64,000 bases of DNA from assembly GCA_030295235.1 (NCBI GenBank), contig AP026151.1, forward strand, positions 863,782 to 927,781, read 5' to 3'. This document shows, piece after piece, positions 1 to 10,696 of the stretch (the first letter of the stretch is position 1; each line of letters starts with the position of its first letter). Source of the DNA: Fistulifera solaris (Eukaryota; Bacillariophyta; Bacillariophyceae; Naviculales; Stauroneidaceae). Made by a program: the position numbers and the translations under genes. Under the pieces are notes generated by a model, which saw only the letters and a list, made by a program, of their open reading frames with translations, was not told where the DNA came from and did no database searches.

Positions 1-1678
1 ACGTAACAATCTCCTACGGTCTCGACCTTGAAGACGTCCATCTTGCGCGCCACCTTGTCGAACTCGCTGAATATGGCCTCGAGCAGCTGAAAGACTTGAG
101 TTGGTTCTCGGACACTGCTCCATGCAGTGAACCCAACGATGTCCATGAAGGAAACGGTCGTTGCAACGTACAAATCAGCCACGGGCTTGGAGCCGAATGC
201 AGTACTTTGGGTCGGTGCATTGTTTTCTTCCATCAGATTGGAGTAGTCGACTTGCTTGGTTGTTTTAGTCTTTTGAGTGCCTCAATGTCCCCGCCGTTTT
301 TCAACAGCTGGGCCTGAATACTCTTGGGGAACATTGCCGAGACGATCTTGTTCGTTTTCTGGACCCGCATTGCGAGCTTTGTCTGTCTCTTTTTTACGTT
401 CATATCCCAACAAACGAAAGCAAACGCCGTCATGATGAAGATGGCGATGCATCCCACGCTGAATAACAACGGTGCATTCGTCAAGTACTCATCCTCGAAT
501 TCCTGGGTTGGGTAAAGGCGGAGTGTGTAGACGCAAAGCTTGCTTTCGTCGAGTTGAAGCCGGCGAGACTCATCCGTGGGTTGCTCGGAAAAGCGCGAAT
601 TGACAAAAGGAACGTGCTTGCCGAGATAATCAAACTTGTGGTCATGACGGTCTCCTTCTCCAATGTAATGAACCTCTTCGCCCGAAATGTCGAAGGTGTA
701 CGCATCGCCACAGGAGTTCTCTACAACACACGTCATAGGATAAGGTGTGTGCAGTATATCACCGAGAAAGAGTTCCCAAGTGAATACCGAGACAAAATAT
801 CCAACAACATTGGCTTGCAGTTGCAGGGTATCGTTGATGGGCTGAACAACGAAGCTGTGCGGATGATCGGCGATGACTCCTGGGAGCGATGCTGTCCCTA
901 AGTCGTTCGCTAATGTCGTCGTGATCTCAGAAACAACAACGTCAGTGAAGACTTCGGAGACTTCTGCCGCGTGACGAAATGCGTCCACGGACCGAAGATC
1001 GAGGTTCATGACCGTTTTATCGGTCACAGGTGGAGATAACTGCCACATCGGATTATAGGGTCCTTCGGATACGCTGGTGATTACGTTCCCCTCGCCGTCG
1101 TGCAACTGGTTTGCAATTCCCGACTCGCTTTGAGAGTATTGCTCCCACGCGTCAATGTCGTTGACGTTCGGCGTGAAGATGACGAGTTCCGTGTGACTGA
1201 GAGATCGAAATGCCTCGCCCTGTTCTTGGAAGTACGGAATGGTCACTTGGGGCCACTCGACTTGAAGGAAGGCAGTTAGTGATGTCGTAGAAGTAGTGAA
1301 TTCATGCAACTCATTAACGAGATCTTTGAACTTCTGACGAGAGAGACGGTCTACCTCATCGGAGAGAATTTCGAACTGAACACTGAGTTAGAATGGCTCT
1401 GATTATGAACTGAGTAAGCGATTGAAATGGCTTACCTCTCCCTCGAAGTGTTTCTCTTCTTCATTTCGGAAAGCGAAGTAACAGACAGTGGATAACGTAG
1501 CAGCGCTGATCAGCAACGTCAAAGCGACGCAGTAACGACTGTAACGAACAAGCTTATCTTCCGCCGCAAGCTCTTCCGGTGTCTTGTTGCTTGAATAGGT
1601 CACTCCGGAAGTGTTGCTGATGCTTGCATCCTTCCCACTGCTGTTGTTGGATGTCGAGTGATTGGAAGAGTCCGTCAT
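1..1678 (-). CDS. Receptor-type guanylate cyclase, copy 1 (3' part beyond window, one frame break)
   Basis: Exon 1 is 1678-1436 (81 codons, one membrane segment near its end), intron 1435-1376 (60 nt, second of two possible AG acceptors keeps frame), exon 2 runs from 1375 off the left edge. Exon 2 encodes an extracellular domain, a second membrane segment, then a class III cyclase domain. The reading frame ends at 233, but the cyclase continues in another frame (about 252 to 1) with SFMDIVGFT (first metal Asp) and KVETVGD (second metal Asp; Glu of the VET motif favours GTP). A single-base frame break therefore lies at about 235-260. It is a tandem paralogue of the gene at 3172-6511, so a phosphodiesterase domain probably follows outside the window. 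Seen: motifs, splice sites, frame break. Inferred: GTP specificity, topology. Confidence 0.85.
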
Positions 1679-2078
1679 ATTGAAACTTTTACGAATAACA
1701 ATCACTGGGGAAAACGAATGTTTTGATTGTGTTTTTCGATGCTCGTTTGTGTTGTGAGTGTTGCGATGGGGAGAAAGGAGAAGAGGCAAAGGGAGAAAGT
1801 CTTTCGTCACCTTGTCCCGATCGATCGGCTTCTTGGTCAGCTGGGACATTTGTTACTTGTTTTGTGTAGATTTTGCTGTAAGACGGACATCGTCATGGAC
1901 CTCTGCTTGGCATCTTCAATTTTGCACTGTTTCCTTTCTGAAAATCAGCGAACAGCGAATGCTCTCTTTTGTTTTTCTGATAGAGTGAGTGCCAAATACC
2001 TGATGCACTCTGTGAATTCTTCCAGTCACTTGCACTTGAATACGCCTATTCCCTGACACATTCTTGTAGATTATTCGG

Positions 2079-2435
2079 TAGTGTTCGGTCTCATGCTTTC
2101 AACCAGGTCCGAGATGAGAGTCGAGAATTGCACTTTCCAACTCATGAGACACTCGAGAATCTCGAGAATTGGAGATTTTGTCGGAAACGATCTACTATAG
2201 GATATTAAGTACTAAGTTTCAGTCACGGTTAGTTGTGGAACACGAGACTGACTCCTTCGTAGGAAATACACGTGAGAAATGGTCGATCGACGGCCAGAAT
2301 CCTTGTATTTTATACGGGTGACGACCAGACACTCTCATCTCATGAATTTTTTCGAGAATCATGAGAATTGAGAGTGAAAATTCAAAATTCGATTCTCGAG
2401 ACTCTCGAGAACTGCCCTCTCGAGACCGACCACTA
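2079..2435. mobile_element. hAT-like MITE, 357 bp
   Basis: Terminal inverted repeats TAGTGTTCGGTCTC at the left and the inverse with one mismatch at the right. Flanked by a perfect 8-bp direct repeat TTATTCGG (2071-2078 and 2436-2443). The interior is rich in TCGAGAATCTCGAGA-type subterminal palindromes and has no coding capacity. An 8-bp target duplication with TAGNG termini is the hAT signature, so this is read as a non-autonomous hAT element. Confidence 0.85.
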
Positions 2436-2511
2436 TTATTCGGAGTCATTAACTTTTCGTCAACCTTCTTTTGTATTCCTCGTTCCTTAGCAACTAGGAA
2501 ATGAACACTTA

Positions 2512-2804
2512 GGCCAATGCTAACCGGGGCGAATAAATCAATATTTCGGAGAAACTCAAAGTCGTCCGGTACTCATTTCAATAAATTTCGAATAAATTGA
2601 ATTGCTAACCGGTACAAAAAATGATAAATCGAGTACTCCAATTTATTGGCCCGAACAAATTCGAGCCCGAACGCACAAATTTTCGCTCAATTTATTCGAC
2701 AACAAATCGAAATCACAAATCGAATGCGGTATTCATTATTTAGAGGTGCCAAGTACCGGATGAACCCCTCGATTTTTACTTTTTCGCCCCGGTTAGCATT
2801 GGCC
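2512..2804. mobile_element. PIF/Harbinger-like (Tourist-type) MITE, 293 bp
   Basis: The two ends are perfect inverted repeats of 22 bp beginning GGCCAATGCTAACCGGGG, flanked on both sides by the trinucleotide TTA (2509-2511, 2805-2807). A TTA/TWA target duplication with GGCC termini is characteristic of PIF/Harbinger elements. The interior is AT-rich and non-coding, so transposase would have to come from elsewhere. It lies only 77 bp from the hAT-like element. Confidence 0.85.
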
Positions 2805-2843
2805 TTAACCACGAACCACGTTAAGAGCACAGTGTAGTCCACA

Positions 2844-3171
2844 GTACCAGGTAAAGGTAATTATTTACTGTAAAATTTTTAACGTTAACCTTACCGTATT
2901 CCCCAACCTTTGCTACAACCCGGCAGCCACGCCACAAAGATCCGAAAGCGCGAAAAGCATCAAGCATCGACATTGCTATAATCAATCGTCAATAAATAAA
3001 AGCGTTGACTTTTGAAAGGCGATCACTTTTACTTTGACCAATCGTAACATATGAAGAATTCTTCCTTTATTTACAATTGCTGGAAATGCGTAAAGCAACT
3101 GGAATGCAATTTACGAGGCTTTAATATCTTATTGATGCGCAACAGAAGCTGGGCTCGCCATTGCACTAGTT
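2844..3171. other. Intergenic, no gene seen
   Basis: AT-rich spacer between the MITE pair and the 3' end of the cyclase-phosphodiesterase gene. No ORF, repeat or RNA gene was recognised. It must carry the polyadenylation region of the minus-strand gene ending at 3172. Confidence 0.5.
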
Positions 3172-6100
3172 CTACGAATACTTCTTGAGGAACTTTTGAA
3201 CGATTTCTTCTCCCTTTTTCTCCCACTCAGCGCGATTGTTTGTCGCATAATTCAAGTATTCATCGCTCGAGACACCAAACACACCACAGTCCTTCAGTTT
3301 CTTTGTCAAGGGAATCACATAGTTGTCGAAGAATCCGATTTCTCCTTTGTACCAGTTCACAGAAGGATCATTCTCCAAGAGACCGGCTTTGTAACTCAAA
3401 TACATTTCTTCAAAGAGCCGCTCGTTCCACTTTTGATACACGTGCCAGTGTTGCATGGTGTGAGAGACGTCACTAGCTTGAATCAAATGCTCAATCACGA
3501 TGGTGGCCTTGCGATGAACCTGTGTAAGGGCGGCCTCATTGGAATTGTTGTAAAAGGCATCTTCCCATCTCTTCTTGCGCAGAAGTCCCAGATCTTTGTC
3601 AAAGATATCGGTCGCCATGACGGAATTGACAATCAATTGTCGCATGCGTCGCAAATCGTCCTCGGTCGAAAAGAGACTGTCGCGAAGGTTCGCAAACTCC
3701 TTGTCCATGAGGATATTCCAGGCCAAATCCACCGAGTTTTGTTCGGCGACACTTTTGTTGGCATACGCCGCCGCCATTGCCGGATCCTGTTTGATCAAGA
3801 CAAAGTTGGGTACGCCGCGGTGGTCGACATCGTGAATCAACGCCGCAAGAACAACGGCGAACTGCGTGAGCGGATCGGACGTAATTCCGTACGTTTGATC
3901 CTGCAGTTGGCTTTCGTTACTCTTTGCAATGCGCGATAGGAGCTTTGTGACGGACATGGTGACGTGCGAAGCGTGTTCGAAGCAGTGGAACGGATTGTCA
4001 TGGTACATTTTGGATAGGATTGTCACCAGGTTTCGCAGTTCGTCTCGCACTTGTGGATCGATCTCGACATCTTTGGCGTCTTGCTCGACATGTTCGTTAT
4101 CAGCTTCAGGCATGGGAATAATTTCAACAATCTCTTCGATCACATTGCCTCCTTGACCGAGTTGCTTTTCCGCTTGCTGGATGCGGTTTCGCATTAGACG
4201 TTGGAGAGATATGGGCAAGTTCTTCTTCGACCGCTTCTGGACTATCTTTTTCAACAGGTTGAGCAAGATGTCGCAGTTCCAATCAATGAGGCGTTGGCGT
4301 CTTCTTTTCGTCTGCTGTCATGGGGACTTCGTCTTTCTCAGCGTCACCTCTGGATACAATCGCCGCAACTGCTTTGCACTGCTTTACTGAAACCCCATTG
4401 CTGATGTCGGGGTCGATCTTGAGCCAGTACGTCTGGATGGCACCTTTTCCTTTGCCACGACGATATCCTCTCGCAAAACCAGCCAGTTCTCCTTTCCGTC
4501 GTTCTTCAAAAGCTCAGCCGTTTCGGGGGACACATGAATTAAGTGCGGCTTTCCAGATGTTTCGATTCTCGATGTTGTATTCATAGTATCACCAAAGAGT
4601 TGCAATCTGGACCGTTCACCGCGCAGCACTCCAGCAGTAACTGGTCCACTATGCAAACCGCATCGAAGAGCGAGTTCACCGGTATCCGGTCCCAGCTTTA
4701 GCTCCAAGGACTCTGTGACTTCCGCCATCTTCTTCTGGCAGCGTTGAGCAAATTGGGCCATGACAACGAAGTGATCCTCGCGTGGTTCCGGAAGCCCCGA
4801 CACAGCGACGTAGCAGTCTCCTACAGTTTCGACCTTGAAGACGCCCATTTGTCGAGCGATATCGTCGAACTGGAAGAAAATGGACTCGAGTAATTGGAAG
4901 ACTTGAGTGGGTTCTCGGACACTGCTCCACGCGGTGAAACCACAGATATCGGCGAAGAAAATAGTTGTTGCAACGTACAAATCAGCAATTGGCTTGCCCT
5001 TGAAGGCGATCACACATTCTTGGCCTTCATCGGCGTCCATGAGGGTCTTGCTGCCCACCTGCGCTTCTTTTAGCTTCTCTGCTTCCTCCATTTGGCGGCG
5101 AGCTTCTTCAATCATTTCGTCCTCTTTGGTCATCTGATGTTCGACCTTGGTAGGTGCAACTCCAGCGATGAGTTGCTTCGTCTGACTGATGTTGAAATTG
5201 AGCTTCGAAGTATTTTTACGAACAGCGGAATCCAAGAAAAGAAAGGCCACTGCTGTAAAGAGAAAGATAAGTACGCTTGAAATTGCAAGAAGAGTTGGCT
5301 GCAGAGTAGAGTAGCTGGTGTCGAAGGATTTCGTCGGGTAGAGGTGCATCATGTAGACACAACGGGTAGTTTGTTGCAGCACGCGCTCGGGTGATGCTTC
5401 TGTAAGGTCTGCGTTGGCAAGTTCGAAAGAGACTTTCATATCGTCGTATGCCTGGTCATGAAGATCACCGTCACCCTTGTATGAAACGTCACCACCACCA
5501 TGAAGCTGGTACGTAGTGACGTATCCACACGAACTCTCGAGGACAGCCTCAATGACACCTTCTTGACCATGAACAATGTCTTTGAGAACAGCATCCCAGG
5601 CAAGAATAGCCGAGAAATAGGCAACCGGCGTTTTGCTCGTGTCAAGCGACAAATTTTCATATACAGGCCCAATGAGGAGGCAGTGCGGGACGTTGTCGGT
5701 ATCCGTAGTGGCCTCCGAGAAATTGTACGCCGAGATGGTCTCGGAGAATACAGCTGCTTGTGATTCACTTGCAACTTGCACCGCGTCAGCGAAGGATGGA
5801 AGAGACATTAAATCCAGGCTCAAGATTGCATGGTCACTGGCCAACGACGGCGAAATTTGCCAAACGGGTGCGTAGGGCCCTTCGGAATCAACATGTTGTC
5901 CAGTAGCTGTTTGAAGAGAGTAAAACTCGTCGTTGCGACCCAACTGAGCGTACAGAGTCCATTCAACAAGGTCCTGGACGACGGGGCTGAACATCAATGC
6001 TTTTGTCTCGGTCAAGGCGCTGAAGCTTGTACCAAGACGATCGAAATAGGGAATGGTGACCTGGGGCCACGCGGCATCTTGAGAAGCGAGAAGCGAAGTG

Positions 6101-6511
6101 GTCGACGTACTCAGCTCTCTCGTTGCCTCCAACAGAGTAGTCACTTTGGTAACACTGAGACGAGCTACTTCATCCGCAGCCCTTTCATACTGCATTAAGA
6201 TCAGAAAGAGAAATTATTTAAAAAAAGATGTCAGTTCCGCTCATGCTATAAAGCCTAATATTTTGAACTCAGTGCTATCGTACCTGAACTCTGAACTCCT
6301 CATTTTCGCTATCCTTTGTAACATAAAATGCCGTTAAGGCCACAGTCAACGCGCTCAAAATCAAAGTAATGGCGACGGCCATCTTCATCCCTTTCAACCA
6401 ACGCGCATGGGCGACCAAAAGTCCACCCTGAGACACGTCTTCATTTATGCTATCGTTGGAACTATCATGCTTACTCGAAGCAGATCCTTCGGATTGGGAC
6501 TGATCTTTCAT
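3172..6511 (-). CDS. Receptor guanylate cyclase-phosphodiesterase fusion, copy 2 (two frame breaks)
   Basis: Exon 1 6511-6284 (76 codons, membrane segment near residues 45-66), intron 6283-6190 (94 nt), exon 2 from 6189. Order: extracellular sensor domain, second membrane segment, class III cyclase (FFADICGFT, KVETVGD, NTTSR with catalytic Asn and Arg), then a PDEase_I domain with HCFEH, HDVDH, ATDIFDK and SDVSH metal-site motifs. The protein would make and destroy cyclic nucleotide in one chain, as known for diatom GC-PDE proteins. Frame changes at about 4444-4454 (cyclase end, after which GAIQTYWLKID reads in the new frame) and about 4290-4330 (linker); neither has convincing splice sites. 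Glu occupies the position of the invariant purine-binding Gln in GFFD context. Gln stands where the Cys of the guanylate pocket is usual, so GTP preference is inferred mainly from the VET motif. Confidence 0.88.
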
Positions 6512-7640
6512 CCTCGGTGTTTCTTTGTTTCAGAAGGGAAAAAAAGTGATGAAAGAAGAAATGTGTGAGGTGCCGATAGTGCGATCTTCGTGGTGTCGAT
6601 TCATCCATCGGTGGCACATGACTTTTTTCCGAAGACGGATCGTTGCTCGAATTAGGTCCGAATCACTTTCTTCCTGGGCCTTTTGACTATAAACTTTTAT
6701 GTGAATTTTAGATCTTAGTCGAACAGTCCATCCGTTCTTCAGTCTTCCTTGCCCTTCTCTCCTTCCAATCATACGATCTGAAATGGGCCCAGTTAGAAAA
6801 AGGCATTCTTCGACATACAGTTTGTATCCTTTTTACATGCAAAAAGAATCCGGAGAACGAATGGGGAGCATTTTTACAGAACCAGAAGAGCGGATGCCGA
6901 TACAGATTGCCAGGTTACAGTACAAAGTACAGGCTAAATGCTAAATCTTGAACCAGGAGTTCGGATTTGTTGTCTATTCAAACAGTGCAATCGTTCTTGA
7001 TTCTTGATACTTGTACTGTAGTTGAGAGTTGAGATTGAGATGGGATAGGCGATGATTGCAGATTGCAGATTGCAGAATAGAAGAAAATAATGACCTTTAG
7101 TTCACAACTTGAAGTTAATGGTGGTTTGTGGCAAGCAATTGCTCGCTGCTCGCTGCTTGCGAGAATCGAGAAATATTACGAAAATTAAAGAGACAAAGAC
7201 GCACTTAGTTGTTTGAATTGTTTAGAGGTTACCTTGGACAGTTGCTACGTTACCGAACAATTGAGTAACCTCACGTTTCCTCCCTTGAGCAAATTTTTTA
7301 TCTTTCTTGAAAGCTGCCGGAACTACTACGTCCTAAGCGATATTAAGTTAATAGATGCTATCAAATGAAATTTTGTTATTCAATGGTTTTGTTTCAATAG
7401 ACTACTGAAATTCTGTGTAGTGAGGATAAGACAGACTGAGATTGGTTGAGCTCATCATACAGAAATTCTGTGAAATGTGTACTTAGAAATACAAACATTC
7501 TGTGTGAAGTGAACAGGGGCATCGGTCTGGTCGTAAGGCATTAGTACAAATGTCCATTTGTACAAATGCGAAAGGATTAAATAATGGCGTGAATGTGGTC
7601 CTAATGTAAACGTTTCGGATAATCTAGAAGAAATCGGTGT
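6512..7640. other. Intergenic, scattered CAGAAATTCTG palindromes
   Basis: Contains the promoter side of the cyclase gene and no credible ORF. From about 7400 isolated copies of the palindromic core AGAAATTCTGTG appear (around 7408, 7461 and a partial one near 7497), apparently decayed outliers of the satellite that starts at about 7650. Confidence 0.5.
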
Positions 7641-7649
7641 TTTGCATAT

Positions 7650-8957
7650 AACAGAAATTCTGTGGTAGTTCCAGAATTCTGGAATCGATGTTGTCGATCA
7701 ACCCGAGATTTTGTGGTCGTTCCAGAAATTCTAAAATCGGTGATTTGCGTCAAACAGAGATTCTTTGATCGTTCCAGAAATTCTGGAATAGGTGTTTTGG
7801 CTCAAACAGAGATTCTGTCGTCGTTCCAGAAATTCTAAAATCGGTGATTTGCGTCAAACAGAGATTCTTTGATCGTTCCAGAAATTCTGGAATAGGTGGT
7901 TTGGGTCAAACAGAGATTCTGTGGTCGTTCCAGAAGTTCTGGAATCGGTGGTTTGGGTCAAATCGAGATTCTTTGATCGTTCGAGAAATTCTGGAATCGG
8001 TGGTTTGGGTCAAAGTGAGATTCTGTGGCAATTCCAGAAATTCTGGAATCGGTGTTCTAGGTCAAACCGAGATTTTGTCGTTGTTCTAGAAATTCTGGAA
8101 TCGGTGGTTTGGGTCAAACCGAGATTCTTTGATCGTTCGAGAAATTCTGGAATCGGTGGTTTGGGTCAAACAGAGATTCTTTGATCGTTCGAGAAATTCT
8201 GGAATCGGTGTTCTGGGTCAAACCGAGATTTTGTCGTTGTTCTAGAAATTCTGGAATCGGTGTTTTGGGTCAAACAGAGATTCTGTCATCGTTCCAGAAA
8301 TTATGGAAACGGTGCTTTCCGTCAAACAGAGATTGTGTGGTCGTTCCAGAAATTCTGGAATCGTTGGTTAAAGTCATACAGAGATTCTGTGGTCGTTCCA
8401 GAAGTTCTGGAATCAGTGTTTTAGGTCAAACAGAGATTCTGTGGCAATTCCAGAAATTCTGGAATCGATGTTTTGGGTCACACAGAGATTCTTCCAGAAA
8501 TGCTGGAATCGGTGTTTTGGGTCAAACAGAGATTATGTCGTCGTTCCAGAAATTCTGGAATCGGTGATTTGCGTCAAACAGAGATTATGTCGTCGTTCCA
8601 GAAATTCTGGAATCGGTGATTTGCGTCAAACAGAGATTATGTCGTCGTTCCAGAAATTTTGGAATCGGTGATTTGCGTCAAACAGAGATTCTGTGGTCGT
8701 TCCAGAAATTCTGGAATCGGTGTTTTGGGTCAAACAGAGATTCTTTGATCGTTCGAGAAATTCTGGAATCGGTGTTTTGGGTCAAACAGAGATTTTGTCG
8801 TCGTTCCAGAAATCCTGGAATCGGTGTTCTGGGTCAAACCGGGATTGTGTGGTCGTTTCAGAAATTCTGGAATCGGTGCTTTGCGTCAAACAGAGATTGT
8901 GTGGTCCTTCCAGAAATTCTGGAATCGGTGTTTTGGGTCATTCAGAGATTCTTTTAT
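7650..8957. repeat. 52-bp tandem satellite with embedded palindromes, about 25 units
   Basis: Successive GAGATTATG motifs at 8529, 8581 and 8633 set a 52-bp period. Each unit holds TTCCAGAAATTCTGGAA, a 17-bp palindrome except for its central base, plus a second imperfect palindrome CAGAGATTCTGTG, joined by TCGGTGTTTTGGGTCAAA. Units diverge by a few substitutions (for example TTCGAGAA for TTCCAGAA), and flanking units are more decayed. Because 52 is not a multiple of 3, the apparent long ORFs through the array rotate frames and are not genes. Confidence 0.95.
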
Positions 8958-9405
8958 ACAGAGATAGTCAAGCTGTGTTAAGAAGAATGAATAAAGCTAC
9001 GGTAGCCGTAGCTGGGTTTATTCTTTTATTAGGCTAGACTATAGATCGAGTTCCTTGAGGGGTGAGGATCGCAGCATTGCCACGTCATTTAGTATCGTTT
9101 TTTGTGTAAGGAGTCTGTCGTTCCATGTTCCATCGGCGGCGTCATCCCGTCAGCAGCAACGAAAGAGAACGAGGTTCGTCGTTTTGTACACCATGACGGA
9201 GCCTCAACAACACAAGATTTCTTTTTTCGAGTTTCTCTTTCGTTCCTCGCATCGGCGTCGTGACTTTGTTGAGAGCGAAAGAAGAAAGAAGCATCGATAA
9301 TCGATAAGCAGCCAGCTGTCGTCGTCTTTGAAGGATCGAAGGTGGAGGAAATCATATTTTAGTTTTATTGTTACCTATTCGGTTGATTCATTTTACAATC
9401 TACAA

Positions 9406-10696
9406 ATGACAGGAATGACTTATCGGCTAGTATTCGCAACAATTGCATCCGCAGCACTTCTGTTGTCGTTCGCGACAGCTTTTCAGCCGCTGCAGCCGCA
9501 GCAAACACCGAAGCGAATGGCTAACTTGAACGTTCAAAGCTTAGCCGCGCCGACCGAAGAGAAAAAAGACAACAAATGCGGCATCATGGCCGGCTACCGG
9601 AATTCCCAATCACAAGATATTAACCAAAGAACAAGAGCAAAAACTAGGCAAAGCGATTCAGAAATCACGGAAATTACGGCAGTGGCTTGAACAGCATTCA
9701 ACAAAAGCACAGACACCGCTCGATGACGCTGCGATTGTTTATGCGCTTTCTCCATCGATTACTTCGCACGAATCCTCTTTGTATCACAACTACACGCAAG
9801 CTCAAATCGATACTATTTTAGAGAAAGGGCATCACGCCAAGCAGACTTTGATGATGTATAATCTTCGATTAGTATCGAAAATTGCCAAGAAATGGGCGTA
9901 CATGACACACAACAACAATGGCGATTACATGTCGAATGCCAACGATGGCTCGCTCACGCGTCCTTCGGTACAAGAAGCCATTCAAGAAGGTATTGAAGGA
10001 CTCGCAAGGGCCGCCGATCGTTACGATCCCACCAAAAATTGGCGATTCTCAACGTACGCGACGTATTGGATCACCGACTCGATTCGGAACTGCTACGCAT
10101 CGGCAACGAACGGCCACGCGATGCGATTGCCCTCGGCGTATTACGAAACCGTCGTGCGGTACAAGTCTCTCATCAAAGAACAGTATCACCTTCGCCAAGC
10201 ACCACCGCCGATGGAAGATCTCGCGGCACAGATGGACATGAAGCTTCCTCGGTTGCAAAAGATTCTTCGAGTCGCGCAGCCTCCGCTGTCGTTGGATGGG
10301 CCGACGTCTTCGTTTGCGGGTGCTGGAAAGTCGGGCATTGCGGAGGCATCGACCACCATGCTCGGAGAGATTCTGGTCATGGGAACGTCGGAAGATCCGG
10401 AAGCACTGTTGGAATGGAGTATGCTACGAGGTGCATTGGAGCACGCGTTATTGACCCAATTGACACCGCGCGAACGTGACGTTGTACGCTTGCGTTCGGG
10501 GTTCGATGATGGCGTGACGAGAACGTTTCGAGAAGTTTCCGAGGATTGTTACGAAGGCAAAATAAGTCCGGTTCAAGTTCAGGTCACATGGACCAAGGCC
10601 CTGAAGAAGCTTCGTTCTCCGCAAGCTTTGTCGAAGTACGGATGGATGTCCTACTTTGAAATGTGCGACGTGGATCCCGAGACTGTTACATTGTGA
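9406..10696 (+). CDS. Plastid RNA polymerase sigma-70 factor (one frame break)
   Basis: The N terminus from ATG 9406 is a signal peptide ending FATAFQP, matching the diatom ASAFAP plastid-import motif, so the product probably acts with the plastid-encoded RNA polymerase. The first frame runs to 9690. The sigma core continues one frame over: region 1.2-like LTKEQEQKLGKAIQ, region 2 with GIEGLARAADRYDP and FSTYATYWI (core binding and -10 recognition), region 3, and region 4 with LTPRERDVVRLR followed by a helix-turn-helix. Removing one base from the six-A run at about 9561-9570 would join the frames; no intron borders explain it. Only the frame break is odd; length and domain order fit a group 1/2 sigma factor. 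Confidence 0.88.

Noticed and set aside
235-260. Intron to explain the frame change in cyclase copy 1
   Set aside because: No GT...AG pair of workable length restores the frame; a one-base indel is simpler.
3196-3939. 247-codon plus-strand ORF
   Set aside because: Antisense of the phosphodiesterase domain, which has unmistakable family motifs.
7650-8957. CRISPR-like array
   Set aside because: Units are contiguous with no unique spacers, and the host is eukaryotic.
7650-8957. Calling the palindromes true heat-shock elements
   Set aside because: The two TTCnnGAA modules are separated by one base fewer than in a canonical continuous HSE; kept only as a hypothesis.
7844-8981. Several overlapping ORFs of 76-128 codons through the satellite
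   Set aside because: They arise because the 52-bp unit has few stops; the period is not a multiple of three, so frames rotate and no single protein repeat is maintained.
9055-9355. Overlapping ORFs on both strands before the sigma factor
   Set aside because: Short, unsupported, and lying in the expected 5' region of the sigma gene.
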